IMG/VR virus record: IMGVR_UViG_3300030380_003005
Coordinates: 1-20,039 of that record
DNA from: a virus
Reading direction: 5' to 3' (one strand)
DNA length: 20,039 bases
A model generated the notes under the pieces. It had not been told where the DNA came from. It was given only the letters and a program-made list of their open reading frames with translations, and did no database searches. Made by a program: the position numbers and the translations under genes. Positions 4,526 to 12,184 of this stretch are shown here, in pieces; position 1 is the first letter of the stretch; the number at the start of each line of letters is the position of its first letter.

Positions 4526-6461
4526 CCTCCCAAGGTTTCTTCATCTCGTTATCTGCTAAGTAATACCAAGCGTTCTTACCTGGCACACTGTGAGTTTTGA
4601 CTCTCTCTGCTAGATACTTCTGCACATGTGACACTGCATACCTTGCGGCTCTCTCTCCTGAAGCCATGTCGCTTTCCTTCAATGCTTGTCTTGCTAGCAG
4701 TTCTAGTTCTTGCCTTGTATAAAACTTGCGCCTATCCATTCCAGCTGCTACCACTCTTGCTATCTCTACTTCGTCTGGTGAGTCTGATGCATCCACCACC
4801 CTAAAGAAGCCACGATCAAAATCAAAGTAGGCCAAATGTTGATCTGGTTCTCTTGCGTTCCTTGCCTCGTAAAAGATATCGATGTTAGGTTTCTTACCAG
4901 ACAGCTTGATACCAGAGTCCATCCAACCAGCGAAGGCACTACCACCACGAGCTGACATGAACGACAGATCATCTGCTCTCTCTTTACCAGTGTGATGAGC
5001 AATGATGACAGCAACACCAAAGAGTTCTATCAGCTTATCGACACGCGATAACATCTCGTGGATCTCTGAGTTAGAGTTCTCTTCTCCACTAAAGAAGTTA
5101 ATGACTGGATCGATCATGACAATGTCAGGTTTGTGATAGTCAATACTTGTGGCTATCTCATCAATGTCTTTGTCTCTCATGATGTTCTTTCTTAATCTTC
5201 CAGAAGCTATAAGGTTTGACTTACCAAGATCTAAGATCTCTCTGTCATGAATGAAAGGTTGATAGTACATGTCGATTCTTTTCTTTAAGAACTCATGAAT
5301 GATCTCTGCCTGTAACCACATAACCTTTAAAGGTCTATTGAATTGTTTACCCATAAACTCTGTGCCTGTTGTGGCCGCAGCAGCAAATGCACCCAACCAA
5401 TGAGACTTACCAATCTTTGGTTTACCCAAGAGCAAGACTCTTGATTGTTCAAAGACAAATGCATCACCCCAAAACTGTTCGATGCGATCTGAATCCATGC
5501 CATCCCAAAAAGGATCACCAAATGTTTTAAGGCCAAGCGGATCTCTTTCAGGTCTCTCTTCTTTTTTTTGTTGTTCGATAGGATCTTCTTGATCCATGAT
5601 CTCTTTGAGTTCGTCTGTTAGTTGTATCTGCCACTGACTTGTCTTCCACTCTGTGATACCAGCTACATCCTCTGGGTTTCTTTTCAAGTGCCCAGTGCAA
5701 ATACTGTTTACTGTTTGCAATACTTCTTGCACGCTCATGGGTGGATTGTTTGTTTGATTCCAATCCAAAGCTTTGATGATGACTTCACGCATACCCCAAC
5801 CTTCGAGGATCCACTTGCCTACCAATCTTGCAAGCGTATCGTTTCTCATGCCACTGCCAACACCATCCATTGATAGCGGTGTCTTTAAGTCTGAGTTTGA
5901 TTTGCCTACATTATTAAAGTCATAGATCACATTCATGTCTTGACTTGATAGTATGGGCAAGTCATCCATGTCGCTTGGCTCAACACCGTCCACGCTTTCA
6001 AACATGTAGTGGTCCGAAGGTGAGACCATGACATAGCCACCCTCTCCTCTGACATCAAGTCTGCCTGTGGTGTTTCTTATTTTTAGATCTGGATTGATGG
6101 CATAGAAATAATGATAGCCACCTCTTGGTGTTTTTTGTTTGAGTGTTGTTCTTGTGATCTGTCCTGATTCACAAAAGTCACAGGCCTCTTGTGTGTCTGC
6201 ATCGAGCACCACAAAATTAATTCCAGTGACAGCTGCCCAATTACAGTTTGGAAATTGTAAGTACCATTGTTTGATTTCTTTTAAGTGTGCTTGCTTTTCA
6301 ATATAGTTTGCCCACTTAACTCTTGGTGTCTTAGCCCAGCGCTTAACCAACACATCATCGTCTTCATAAGGATGTCTTGTTTTGAAATAATCTGGTATGA
6401 CATCTGTCTTGGATCCACAAGGTATTAAATGAAAGTTATTCTCATAAAAAGAAACCAACAT
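4515..6461 (-). CDS. Bifunctional primase-polymerase / RepA-like helicase, about 648 aa
   Basis: A two-part replication protein. The N-terminal half is an archaeo-eukaryotic primase-polymerase domain: the metal-binding VVLDADT motif near residue 84, TPRGGYHYFY, and LDVRGEGGYVMVSPS are its signatures. The C-terminal half is a RecA-fold RepA-like ATPase with the Walker A loop GKPKIGKS near residue 345, a Walker B-like IVMIDPVINF, and IAHHTGK. A likely winged-helix tail follows near the end. Together these would prime and unwind phage DNA. The first ATG is at 6461, preceded only by the purine-rich AAGAGAAAAGAA. The frame is open further upstream to a TTG at 6557, but that would overlap the HTH gene by 37 bases. 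A better AAAGGAG (about 6487) has no normal start codon behind it in frame. The start is therefore uncertain by up to 32 codons. Confidence 0.88.
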   Translation of the reverse strand: MLVSFYENNFHLIPCGSKTDVIPDYFKTRHPYEDDDVLVKRWAKTPRVKWANYIEKQAHLKEIKQWYLQFPNCNWAAVTGINFVVLDADTQEACDFCESGQITRTTLKQKTPRGGYHYFYAINPDLKIRNTTGRLDVRGEGGYVMVSPSDHYMFESVDGVEPSDMDDLPILSSQDMNVIYDFNNVGKSNSDLKTPLSMDGVGSGMRNDTLARLVGKWILEGWGMREVIIKALDWNQTNNPPMSVQEVLQTVNSICTGHLKRNPEDVAGITEWKTSQWQIQLTDELKEIMDQEDPIEQQKKEERPERDPLGLKTFGDPFWDGMDSDRIEQFWGDAFVFEQSRVLLLGKPKIGKSHWLGAFAAAATTGTEFMGKQFNRPLKVMWLQAEIIHEFLKKRIDMYYQPFIHDREILDLGKSNLIASGRLRKNIMRDKDIDEIATSIDYHKPDIVMIDPVINFFSGEENSNSEIHEMLSRVDKLIELFGVAVIIAHHTGKERADDLSFMSARGGSAFAGWMDSGIKLSGKKPNIDIFYEARNAREPDQHLAYFDFDRGFFRVVDASDSPDEVEIARVVAAGMDRRKFYTRQELELLARQALKESDMASGERAARYAVSHVQKYLAERVKTHSVPGKNAWYYLADNEMKKPWEDDG

Positions 6462-6520
6462 TTCTTTTCTCTTGTTGCCAAGAATCTCTTCTCCTTTTTT
6501 ATTTAAATGTAATTCCAAGA

Positions 6521-6715
6521 CTAACTCTCTTCTACTGCACCATAAATACTTTCCCAATCAAGAGCATGCCCGGTCATCTTGATTAATTTCTTGGCCTGGT
6601 TTACAGAGGGTTGTCTTGTGCTGTATCTCCACGATCTAATCGTAGACACTGAAACCTTGAGTTCTTTTGCAAGACTCTCTTCGCCACGTTTTTCTATGTA
6701 ATCTTTTAGTTCCAT
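6521..6715 (-). CDS. Small Cro/CI-like HTH regulator, 64 aa
   Basis: A compact DNA-binding protein. Residues 14-35 (LAKELKVSVSTIRSWRYSTR) fit a Cro/CI-type helix-turn-helix, and QPSVNQAKKLIKMTG follows as the next helices. It is the first gene of the leftward operon. The ATG at 6715 is preferred because AAGGAG lies 4-5 bases upstream. The longer frame from 6802 would run over promoter and operator-like sequence. By position it probably represses its own promoter and perhaps the rightward early promoter, using the 10-base inverted repeat at 6733-6794. This is inference from layout. The length matches phage Cro proteins. Confidence 0.75.
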   Translation of the reverse strand: MELKDYIEKRGEESLAKELKVSVSTIRSWRYSTRQPSVNQAKKLIKMTGHALDWESIYGAVEES

Positions 6716-6732
6716 CTCTCTCCTTATAAGGT

Positions 6733-6794
6733 GATGCGCTTCTATAAAAAAGGAGGACGTCAACCTCTTAGGGAGAAGACGAACGAAGCGCATC
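6733..6794. promoter_or_regulatory. 10-base perfect inverted repeat, candidate operator or leader hairpin
   Basis: GATGCGCTTC at 6733-6742 is exactly inverted as GAAGCGCATC at 6785-6794, with 42 bases between. The right arm lies at the predicted leftward transcription start and the left arm lies just upstream of the HTH gene's Shine-Dalgarno. As DNA it could be two operator sites for the HTH protein. As RNA the same arms would form a 10-base-pair stem at the 5' end of the leftward transcript. That loop contains CTCCTT, which could pair with the AAGGAG ribosome site. Confidence 0.5.
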
Positions 6795-6801
6795 GAAGAC
6801 A

Positions 6802-6830
6802 ATCATAAGTGACATGATACAAAAAGTAAA
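6802..6830 (-). promoter_or_regulatory. Candidate leftward sigma70 promoter for the HTH operon
   Basis: On the minus strand TTTACT (6830-6825) and TATGAT (6807-6802) are separated by 17 bases. They match the consensus -35 box at four of six positions and the -10 box at five of six. Transcription would begin near 6795, next to the right arm of the inverted repeat, leaving a leader of about 80 bases before the HTH gene. Confidence 0.45.
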
Positions 6831-6838
6831 GAAGATTG

Positions 6839-6866
6839 TTGACAAAGTTTTGATAATCATTATGAT
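6839..6866 (+). promoter_or_regulatory. Strong candidate sigma70 promoter for the rightward early operon
   Basis: TTGACA at 6839-6844 is a perfect -35 box and TATGAT at 6861-6866 is a one-mismatch -10 box, with a 16-base spacer. The start would be near 6873, about 25 bases before the ATG at 6898. Its -35 box lies 8 bases from that of the leftward candidate, so the two promoters are back to back. A near-consensus sigma70 promoter fits use by the host polymerase early in infection. Confidence 0.65.
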
Positions 6867-6897
6867 GGTATTTGTATTTGTTATTGGAGACAAACTT

Positions 6898-7338
6898 ATG
6901 GAAGATCAAACTAAAGAACTCGTTGGCCTGTTAAAAGCAAAGAAAGTAAATCTTGCCAAGCAAGCTGAGTTAAGAGAAGAATCAAAACATCTGGATGAAG
7001 CTATTGCTCAATGTCCTGAAGTTGTTGAGGTTACTAAATTATTATCAAACTCTGGTGGATCCAAAAGGGTGCAGCTTAACGGTTTGATACCCAAAGATTT
7101 AAGAGTGCAGTACAAGGTTACCAAGTCATGGGACCAAGACTACTTAAATGATTTATCAAAAGAACTACAAAACTTTCCATTTACTAAACAGTATGTGGAG
7201 GATTCTCGTGCAACCAATAAACTTCAGGATGAAGATCCGAAAGCTTGGGAGTACATTGAGAAAGGTTTGACAACTAAGATTAATGAAAGGCCTTATGTCA
7301 CATTCATTGATCCATTAAAAGGAGTAAGCGATGAGTAA
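6898..7338 (+). CDS. First gene of the rightward early operon, unknown function, 146 aa
   Basis: I do not recognise this protein. Residues 1-40 look like a charged coiled coil (LVGLLKAKKVNLAKQAELRE). The rest is mixed and acidic with no membrane segment or metal motif. The ATG at 6898 is chosen over an in-frame ATG at 6814 for two reasons: TTGGAG lies 8-9 bases upstream, and the strong promoter at 6839-6866 would fall inside the longer version. The hydrophobic N-terminus that the longer frame would add is then a translation of T-rich promoter DNA. As the first early gene before a Sak4-like ATPase and an SSB-like protein it may act in recombination or host takeover, but nothing shows this directly. 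Confidence 0.7.
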   Translation: MEDQTKELVGLLKAKKVNLAKQAELREESKHLDEAIAQCPEVVEVTKLLSNSGGSKRVQLNGLIPKDLRVQYKVTKSWDQDYLNDLSKELQNFPFTKQYVEDSRATNKLQDEDPKAWEYIEKGLTTKINERPYVTFIDPLKGVSDE

Positions 7339-7537
7339 GATAGGAGATTTCTTAATAGACGTTCAGTCTGATTCAGAATTTGTTATTGGTGGTTGCGAAA
7401 GCTTTGAGCAATTTTGCAGCAAGATGAAAAAAATAAATGCCATGTATATGCCAAGTTCATTGGTAGACATATGGGAAGAACACGTTGGTTCTCAAGAAGA
7501 TCTTAACGTTAATCATTATATAAGGAGACCAAGGTGA
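7331..7537 (+). CDS. Small acidic protein, 68 aa, unknown function
   Basis: The product is unrecognised. It has an AAAGGAG Shine-Dalgarno 7 bases before the ATG, overlaps the previous gene by 8 bases and ends inside the GTGA start overlap of the next gene, so it is very likely translated. It contains three Cys/Met-rich short segments (IGGCESFEQFC, INAMYMPSS) but no recognisable metal-binding spacing. The context is the early recombination cluster. Confidence 0.6.
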   Translation: MSKIGDFLIDVQSDSEFVIGGCESFEQFCSKMKKINAMYMPSSLVDIWEEHVGSQEDLNVNHYIRRPR

Positions 7538-8307
7538 GTCTATTGGATACCATTGAAACAGGCATCAAGGTGCCAGCAATAAAAATAAATGTAGCAGGAA
7601 CTGATGGGATAGGTAAGACCACCTTCGCATCTAATGCACCTAGGCCTATATTTATTAAGACAGAAGAAGGTACAAACTTTTTAGATGTATCTTCTTTCAA
7701 ACTATGCAAGTCATACGATGACATTGTTAAACAATTACAAACTCTTTATGAAGAGAAACATGATTACAAAACCGTGGTGTTTGATACCACTGATTGGGCT
7801 GAGAAACTTGTGCAACAAAAAGTTTGCGACATGCATTCGGTAAAGTCTATTGAGTCATTAGGTTTTGGTAAAGGTTACACAGAATCCGCTGAGTTATATA
7901 GGCGGATACTTAAAATGTTTGATTTGCTACTGGAGAAAAAGATGAATGTTATCTTGCTCTCTCATGTAGCTATCAGAACTTTCAATGATCCTGAGCGTGA
8001 GCCCTATGATCGTTGGGAGATGAGTCTACACAAGAAGGTATCATCGATGATCCGGGAATGGGTAGACTTCAACCTGTTTGCTAACTACGAAGTATCAACT
8101 CGTACTAGTGGCCAGGGTTTTAATGAAAAGACCAGAGCAGTGTCATATGGCAAGCGAAAGTTATTTCATAAATTCACCGCAGCCTTCGATGCTAAGAGTA
8201 GAGTTGACTTGGGTAACGCCCCATTGGATCTTGACTTCAACGCATTCATGACTGCTTTCAAAGAATCTTTAAAATCTAAAATGAAGGAGAAGAAAAATGT
8301 CGGATGA
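7534..8307 (+). CDS. Sak4-like RecA-fold ATPase (phage nucleotide-binding protein, AAA_24), 257 aa
   Basis: A RecA-fold ATPase of the type often found beside phage SSBs. Sak4 family members bind single-stranded DNA and, in tested cases, help anneal homologous strands with SSB. The Walker A loop GTDGIGKTT is at residues 22-30, a Walker B strand VVFDTTDW at about 80-87, and an ILLSHVAIRTF strand follows. The start is GTG, overlapping the preceding TGA stop in GTGA, with ATAAGGAG about 7 bases upstream. The SSB-like gene begins 11 bases before this gene ends, the usual Sak4-SSB pairing. An alternative role as a general P-loop nucleotide-binding protein cannot be excluded. Confidence 0.75.
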   Translation: MSLLDTIETGIKVPAIKINVAGTDGIGKTTFASNAPRPIFIKTEEGTNFLDVSSFKLCKSYDDIVKQLQTLYEEKHDYKTVVFDTTDWAEKLVQQKVCDMHSVKSIESLGFGKGYTESAELYRRILKMFDLLLEKKMNVILLSHVAIRTFNDPEREPYDRWEMSLHKKVSSMIREWVDFNLFANYEVSTRTSGQGFNEKTRAVSYGKRKLFHKFTAAFDAKSRVDLGNAPLDLDFNAFMTAFKESLKSKMKEKKNVG

Positions 8308-8809
8308 TTTATTTAATCTAAACTTAACTGATGTCGAGGATGACAGCGGTTCAATTGGGCCTATGCCTGCTGGAGACTACGAAATGGTAGGAGCATCATG
8401 GGAAAGTAAAAACAGTAAAGCCACAGGTCATAAGATGCTGAGTGTAACTTATGAAGTTGTGGGACCGAAGTATTCAGGTAGGAAAGTTTGGGAAAACTTT
8501 ATGCTTGAAGGCAACGGACTAAACGTCTCTAAAGGGAAGCTTCGTAACTGGAGAAAAGCCATGGGCATGGATCCTGATATGGAAGCTTTCGGTTTGGAGG
8601 ATCTTGAAAGCATGATGAGTGTCCCTTTCAATGCCAACCTTCGTATTGAAGAAGGCAGAGATAAGGGTGATGGTACGAAGTGGGAAGATAAGAATGTGAT
8701 CGCTAAGTTTTTAGCTGGCGGTTCGTCTGCAACGTCTTCCCCTTCCCCAGCTCCAGCACCTAGTGGTGGTGACTCATCAGAAGAAGATCCTTTTGATTGG
8801 GATAAGTAA
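8297..8809 (+). CDS. DUF669 / SSB-like single-stranded DNA-binding protein with acidic tail, 170 aa
   Basis: A likely single-stranded DNA-binding protein. The body looks like a DUF669-type OB-fold: PMPAGDYEMVGASWESKNSK, then LSVTYEVVGPKYSGRKVWENF, then a lysine-rich helix. It ends in a Ser/Pro/Ala linker (residues about 143-160) and an acidic, aromatic tip EEDPFDWDK, the arrangement by which SSBs contact partner proteins. The Sak4-like gene directly upstream fits a partner role. AAGGAG lies 7 bases before the ATG. A terminator-like hairpin begins 72 bases after the stop codon. Confidence 0.75.
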   Translation: MSDDLFNLNLTDVEDDSGSIGPMPAGDYEMVGASWESKNSKATGHKMLSVTYEVVGPKYSGRKVWENFMLEGNGLNVSKGKLRNWRKAMGMDPDMEAFGLEDLESMMSVPFNANLRIEEGRDKGDGTKWEDKNVIAKFLAGGSSATSSPSPAPAPSGGDSSEEDPFDWDK

Positions 8810-8861
8810 ATGATTTTCACCATGACATTGCAACAGGTCGACCTATTAAAAGGAGAGAGTG

Positions 8862-8891
8862 ATGTTGTTGGTGGAATCCTCGAGCGAGTAA
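8862..8891 (+). CDS. Possible leader peptide, 9 codons (MLLVESSSE)
   Basis: An ATG at 8862 follows AAAGGAG by 7 bases, one of the better ribosome sites in this operon, yet the frame ends after nine codons. Its TAA (8889-8891) lies within the left arm of the hairpin at 8881-8934. A ribosome here would block that hairpin. This is the layout of an attenuator leader peptide. It could also be chance, since the peptide carries no run of one amino acid beyond three serines. Confidence 0.3.
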   Translation: MLLVESSSE

Positions 8892-8945
8892 CTAAAGCTA
8901 TTAATGACCTGAACCTTGCTTTGGTTACTCCTCGCCTTTTTATTA
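8881..8945 (+). terminator. Strong terminator or attenuator hairpin
   Basis: GAGTAACTAAAGC (8886-8898) pairs with GCTTTGGTTACTC (8918-8930), 13 pairs with one T-G wobble. CGAG (8881-8884) pairs with CTCG (8931-8934) across one bulged C. The loop is 19 bases. CC and then TTTTT follow directly (8937-8941). It lies in the middle of the rightward operon, so it should reduce transcription of downstream genes unless it is bypassed. Confidence 0.6.
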
Positions 8946-8955
8946 TAACTAAACC

Positions 8956-8979
8956 GGGAATATTATTCCCATCTTTTTT
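8956..8979 (+). terminator. Second small hairpin followed by a T-run
   Basis: GGGAAT (8956-8961) and ATTCCC (8965-8970) form a six-pair stem with a 3-base loop, followed by TCTTTTTT. The stem is short and AT-rich, so alone it would be weak. It may act in tandem with the hairpin at 8881-8934. The T-run leads straight into the Shine-Dalgarno of the gene at 8991. Confidence 0.4.
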
Positions 8980-8990
8980 GGAGAAAAGAT

Positions 8991-9179
8991 ATGCTGATAG
9001 ACAAGAGAGAGGCCAACAACCTCATTAACGTAATGGAATCTTTGTTGAATTCTTTGGACAAAACATTTGATAGTTTGCCAACTGACATCGACCAGAAAGT
9101 AAAAGATGCTAAACTAACTTTATTAAATGTGGAAAGAAAAAATGATAGACAAAGAAAATTCCCTAGATTCTTTAGATGA
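8991..9179 (+). CDS. Small helical protein, 62 aa, unknown function
   Basis: The product is unrecognised. It is charged and helical (NLINVMESLLNSLDKTFDSL) with a basic C-terminus (RKNDRQRKFPRFFR). TTGGAG lies 7-8 bases before the ATG, which supports translation. It overlaps the next gene by about 38 bases. It is the first gene after the candidate attenuator, so its expression may depend on read-through. Confidence 0.5.
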   Translation: MLIDKREANNLINVMESLLNSLDKTFDSLPTDIDQKVKDAKLTLLNVERKNDRQRKFPRFFR

Positions 9180-9435
9180 AAGAACCTGTGATCAGGTGAT
9201 GCAAGATTTACATATGTGCATCGATGATTGGTCTAGACAAGATCTAGATACTAAAGCAGCTGTAGTTACTCTCGCAAGATTCTGTGTTGAATTATCTTTT
9301 AAATTTTCACACACCCCTTATGACGCTATGCAATTACTATCCACGGTAGTAATGGATAACCTCGAATCTTATGAACATGAAGAGTTAATGCAGCTTTTGA
9401 TACAACCTCGTGATCAAAAGAAAGTCATTCATTGA
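9142..9435 (+). CDS. Small acidic protein, 97 aa, unknown function
   Basis: The product is not recognised. It is acidic and mostly helical, with a hydrophobic middle (AAVVTLARFCVELSFKF) too polar at its edges for a confident membrane helix. The ATG at 9142 follows GGAAAG by 5 bases and is preferred over ATG 9127, which has no ribosome site. Its stop (TGA, 9433-9435) overlaps the TTG start of the helicase gene, so the two are probably coupled. This suggests an accessory role with the helicase, on position alone. Confidence 0.55.
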   Translation: MIDKENSLDSLDERTCDQVMQDLHMCIDDWSRQDLDTKAAVVTLARFCVELSFKFSHTPYDAMQLLSTVVMDNLESYEHEELMQLLIQPRDQKKVIH

Positions 9436-11096
9436 AACTTAGATACTACCAACGCAACGCTATAGATGCTCTTCACTCTTGGTTTGATACCAGGCCTGAA
9501 GACCCAACGCTTATTGCCTTACCAACAGCAGCTGGTAAGACCATTATATTTTCACACTTCATTAAAGAAGTCTTTAACAAAAACCCCAAGGCCAGGTTTC
9601 TTATCATGGCTCATAGAAAAGAGTTGGTTGCTCAAGCTGAAAGCAAACTAAAGTCTGTGTGGCCAGATGCCCCGGTGGGTGTACTCGCTGCTGGTATGAA
9701 ACGCTTTCAGCACAATGCACAGATTCTAGTTGCCAGTCGCGATACCTTGGCCTCGCCCAAGAGATTAGAAAAGGTTGGCAAGTTTGACTACATGATTATT
9801 GATGAGGCACACAACGTGCCACCTAGTTCTCTGACTCGCTACAAAAAGATCATTGACACTCTATCAGAACGCCAGTCCATGAAGGTCATGGGCTGTACTG
9901 CAACTCCTTATCGTATGGGTCAGGGCTACATCTATGGCAAGCGTAAAGATCATTTCTTTAAAGGTCTTGCCTACAGTGTATCGATACCAGAGTTAATACA
10001 AGCAGGTTACTTGTGCCGATTGTCTGCCTTTGCTGTCAACGACAATGCCATCATTGATGCTGGCAAAGTTAGTTTGAAGTTCAAAGGTGGAGACTTCCGG
10101 GAAAAAGAATTAGAAGATATAGCCATGGTGGATGAAACCATCATCGAAGTTATAAGTGATTGGATTGATAATGCCTACACAAAAGGCAGAACAGCCTCGG
10201 TGTTCTTCTGTGTTTCTGTTCTCCATGCTCAGAAGATGACTCAGTATTTACAGCAACATGGTATTAGTGCTGCTGTGGTTACAGGGGAGACGCCCAACCA
10301 AGAACGAGATAAGATTCTTGCAGACTTTGAGTCTGGTAAGATTCATGCTCTCTGCAATGTTGGGGTTTTAACCGAAGGCTGGGACGCCCCGCGAACAGAT
10401 TGTATAGCATTGCTTAGGCCAACGCAAAGCATTGGTTTGTATGTGCAGATGTGTGGTCGTGGCATGCGACTGCATGATGACAAGGAGAATTGTTTGCTAC
10501 TTGACTACGGTGAGAACGTAGCTAGGCATGGCTGTCTAGATGAAGTAGAGCCTGGCGAAAGTCTTCCCGGAAGATACAAGCCTAAGATTTGTGCAAGCTG
10601 TAATGCTATCAACTCACCTTCTGCTAAAGAATGTATTGAGTGCGGCCAGGTGTTTGAGTCAACACAATCAAAAGTTCTCTGGACCAAGAAGGAAAGGGAA
10701 GTAGCAAGGCGTACCAAGGCTGAGAGACAAGCTGTATTATCAGATGAAAGGAAAGCATCAGTCCCTAAAAACAAACCCATCACGGACATCTATGCGTCTG
10801 TGGTCAAGTCTAAAAATGGCAGTGAGTATTGTCAGGTAGTCTTTACAGTTAAGGATGAGTTCTTTCCTAAGAAGATGCCACTAATGTTTGGCCATCCCAC
10901 TGCACATAAGATGGCGGTGCGTAAGTGGAAGAAGATTACAACCAAGTGGGGATCACCAAGTCAACCATGGATGGCTGCTGAATTAATTAACAGCGGTGCA
11001 TTTGATACAATCTCTGAGATCATTGTGCAAAAGCAAGGTAAGTATGAGAACGTTGTTGGAATTAAAACCAAACAAAATGAGGACATAGATCTATGA
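9432..11096 (+). CDS. Superfamily 2 DEAH-type helicase with zinc ribbon, 554 aa
   Basis: An ATP-driven DNA helicase or translocase of superfamily 2. Motif I is LPTAAGKT (30-37), motif II IIDEAH with DEAH at 124-127, motif III TATP (156-159), and motif VI QMCGRGMR near 339-346. A CxxC...CxxC zinc ribbon (CASCNAINSPSAKECIECG) lies near 387-405. The C-terminal 140 residues look like an added phage-specific domain. The start is TTG in TTGA, overlapping the preceding stop, with a weak purine run upstream. The TTG is supported because KLRYYQRNAIDAL is the normal beginning of this family. Such helicases accompany phage replication and recombination modules. Confidence 0.88.
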   Translation: MKLRYYQRNAIDALHSWFDTRPEDPTLIALPTAAGKTIIFSHFIKEVFNKNPKARFLIMAHRKELVAQAESKLKSVWPDAPVGVLAAGMKRFQHNAQILVASRDTLASPKRLEKVGKFDYMIIDEAHNVPPSSLTRYKKIIDTLSERQSMKVMGCTATPYRMGQGYIYGKRKDHFFKGLAYSVSIPELIQAGYLCRLSAFAVNDNAIIDAGKVSLKFKGGDFREKELEDIAMVDETIIEVISDWIDNAYTKGRTASVFFCVSVLHAQKMTQYLQQHGISAAVVTGETPNQERDKILADFESGKIHALCNVGVLTEGWDAPRTDCIALLRPTQSIGLYVQMCGRGMRLHDDKENCLLLDYGENVARHGCLDEVEPGESLPGRYKPKICASCNAINSPSAKECIECGQVFESTQSKVLWTKKEREVARRTKAERQAVLSDERKASVPKNKPITDIYASVVKSKNGSEYCQVVFTVKDEFFPKKMPLMFGHPTAHKMAVRKWKKITTKWGSPSQPWMAAELINSGAFDTISEIIVQKQGKYENVVGIKTKQNEDIDL

Positions 11097-12184
11097 AAGA
11101 TATAAACCATTTGTTAGATGATGTTGAACTACAACAAAAGAGACACCAAAGATTTTATCTAGGTATCAGTCAGATAGGTAATCCTAACCAGCGTTTACTT
11201 TGGATGCGTTGGCGCTGGCTTATGCCTGACGATATGCCTGCTAGAGTCTTGAGACTTCTTGATCTAGGCAACGTGGTTGAGGATGATCTTATCAAGAAGC
11301 TTAGAAAGATTCCCGGTGCTCAGATATTTGATGTTGCCTCTAATGGTAAACAGTTTGAGACACAGACATTGGGAGGCCACGTCAAAGGTCATATCGATGG
11401 CGTAGGGCAAAACTTTCCGGGGATTGATACCAAAGATCCATTCTTGTTAGAGTTCAAGACAGCCAACGACAATCGCTTCAACAACCTATTAAAACTTGGT
11501 AGTTATTGTGATTGGTCAGAAGAGTATGCTGCCCAGTTACATTTATACATGGGCTTGTTTAAGTTTGATCGATGTATTGCAATTGTTTATAACAAAAATA
11601 ATTCAGACTTATATACAGAAATCATTGAGTATGATAGTATCGCTTTCGATTCTTTAATAGAAAAAGCAAAAAGTATTTTATTAGCAGAGTCTCCACCAGA
11701 TAACTACATACCGGAAACAGATTACCGAATTAAAAGTTATATGACACCAGGCCAACAAGCCTGTTATCTAGGTAGAGCGCTGCTACCTAACATACATTGC
11801 AGATCTTGTAGGTTCGCTGAGGTTGATATCGACAAGGGAGATGCACATTGGCATTGCACCCAGCACGATAGAAAGATTAGCGAAGACAGACAAACCAAGG
11901 GTTGTTCAAGACATAACTTTATACCTGAGTTGATACCAGCCCACGTCATGGAGAAGGATGACGATATGGTTTTGTATGAGAAGGACAAGATTAGATTTGT
12001 GAACGTGGCCGAGAACCTTAACACGCCGGGCGAAAACTTTTTTTCTAGCAAAGAATTAATTGAAGTTGTAAACAGTGGGTTTCCAGAAGATATCTTGGAG
12101 ACTTGCGATAAAGTTAAGAAGTTATTTAATGGATCATCTATTACAGAAATTAGACCTTGGGTTGAAAGCAGACCACCCCTCTAA
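11093..12184 (+). CDS. PD-(D/E)XK nuclease, Cas4/RecB-like, 363 aa
   Basis: Probably a phage exonuclease. The nuclease core is HIDG (about residues 100-104) followed by LLEFKT (about 117-122), the D...ExK metal site, and QLHLYMGLF matches the following helix with its Q-x-x-x-Y pattern. Late Cys residues (C in QQACYLG, CRSC, HWHC, KGCSRH) could hold an iron-sulfur cluster or zinc as in Cas4/AddB-type nucleases. It follows the helicase in an ATGA overlap, a common helicase-nuclease pairing for end resection. With the Sak4-like ATPase and SSB it could supply single strands for annealing. It is the last gene of the rightward operon and meets the leftward operon tail to tail. Confidence 0.8.
   Translation: MKDINHLLDDVELQQKRHQRFYLGISQIGNPNQRLLWMRWRWLMPDDMPARVLRLLDLGNVVEDDLIKKLRKIPGAQIFDVASNGKQFETQTLGGHVKGHIDGVGQNFPGIDTKDPFLLEFKTANDNRFNNLLKLGSYCDWSEEYAAQLHLYMGLFKFDRCIAIVYNKNNSDLYTEIIEYDSIAFDSLIEKAKSILLAESPPDNYIPETDYRIKSYMTPGQQACYLGRALLPNIHCRSCRFAEVDIDKGDAHWHCTQHDRKISEDRQTKGCSRHNFIPELIPAHVMEKDDDMVLYEKDKIRFVNVAENLNTPGENFFSSKELIEVVNSGFPEDILETCDKVKKLFNGSSITEIRPWVESRPPL

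Noticed and set aside
6462-6557. Upstream TTG start for the primase-helicase
   Set aside because: It would overlap the HTH gene by 37 bases with a poor ribosome site. Kept only as a possibility.
6716-6802. 29-residue N-terminal extension of the HTH regulator
   Set aside because: A strong Shine-Dalgarno precedes the internal ATG at 6715, and the extension covers the control region.
8810-9028. 72-codon frame directly after the SSB-like gene
   Set aside because: It has no good ribosome site, runs through two hairpins with T-runs and overlaps the better-supported gene at 8991. A weak real protein cannot be excluded.
11093-12184. Cas4 of a phage CRISPR system
   Set aside because: The fold is shared by many phage exonucleases, and there is no Cas1, Cas2 or array in the window.
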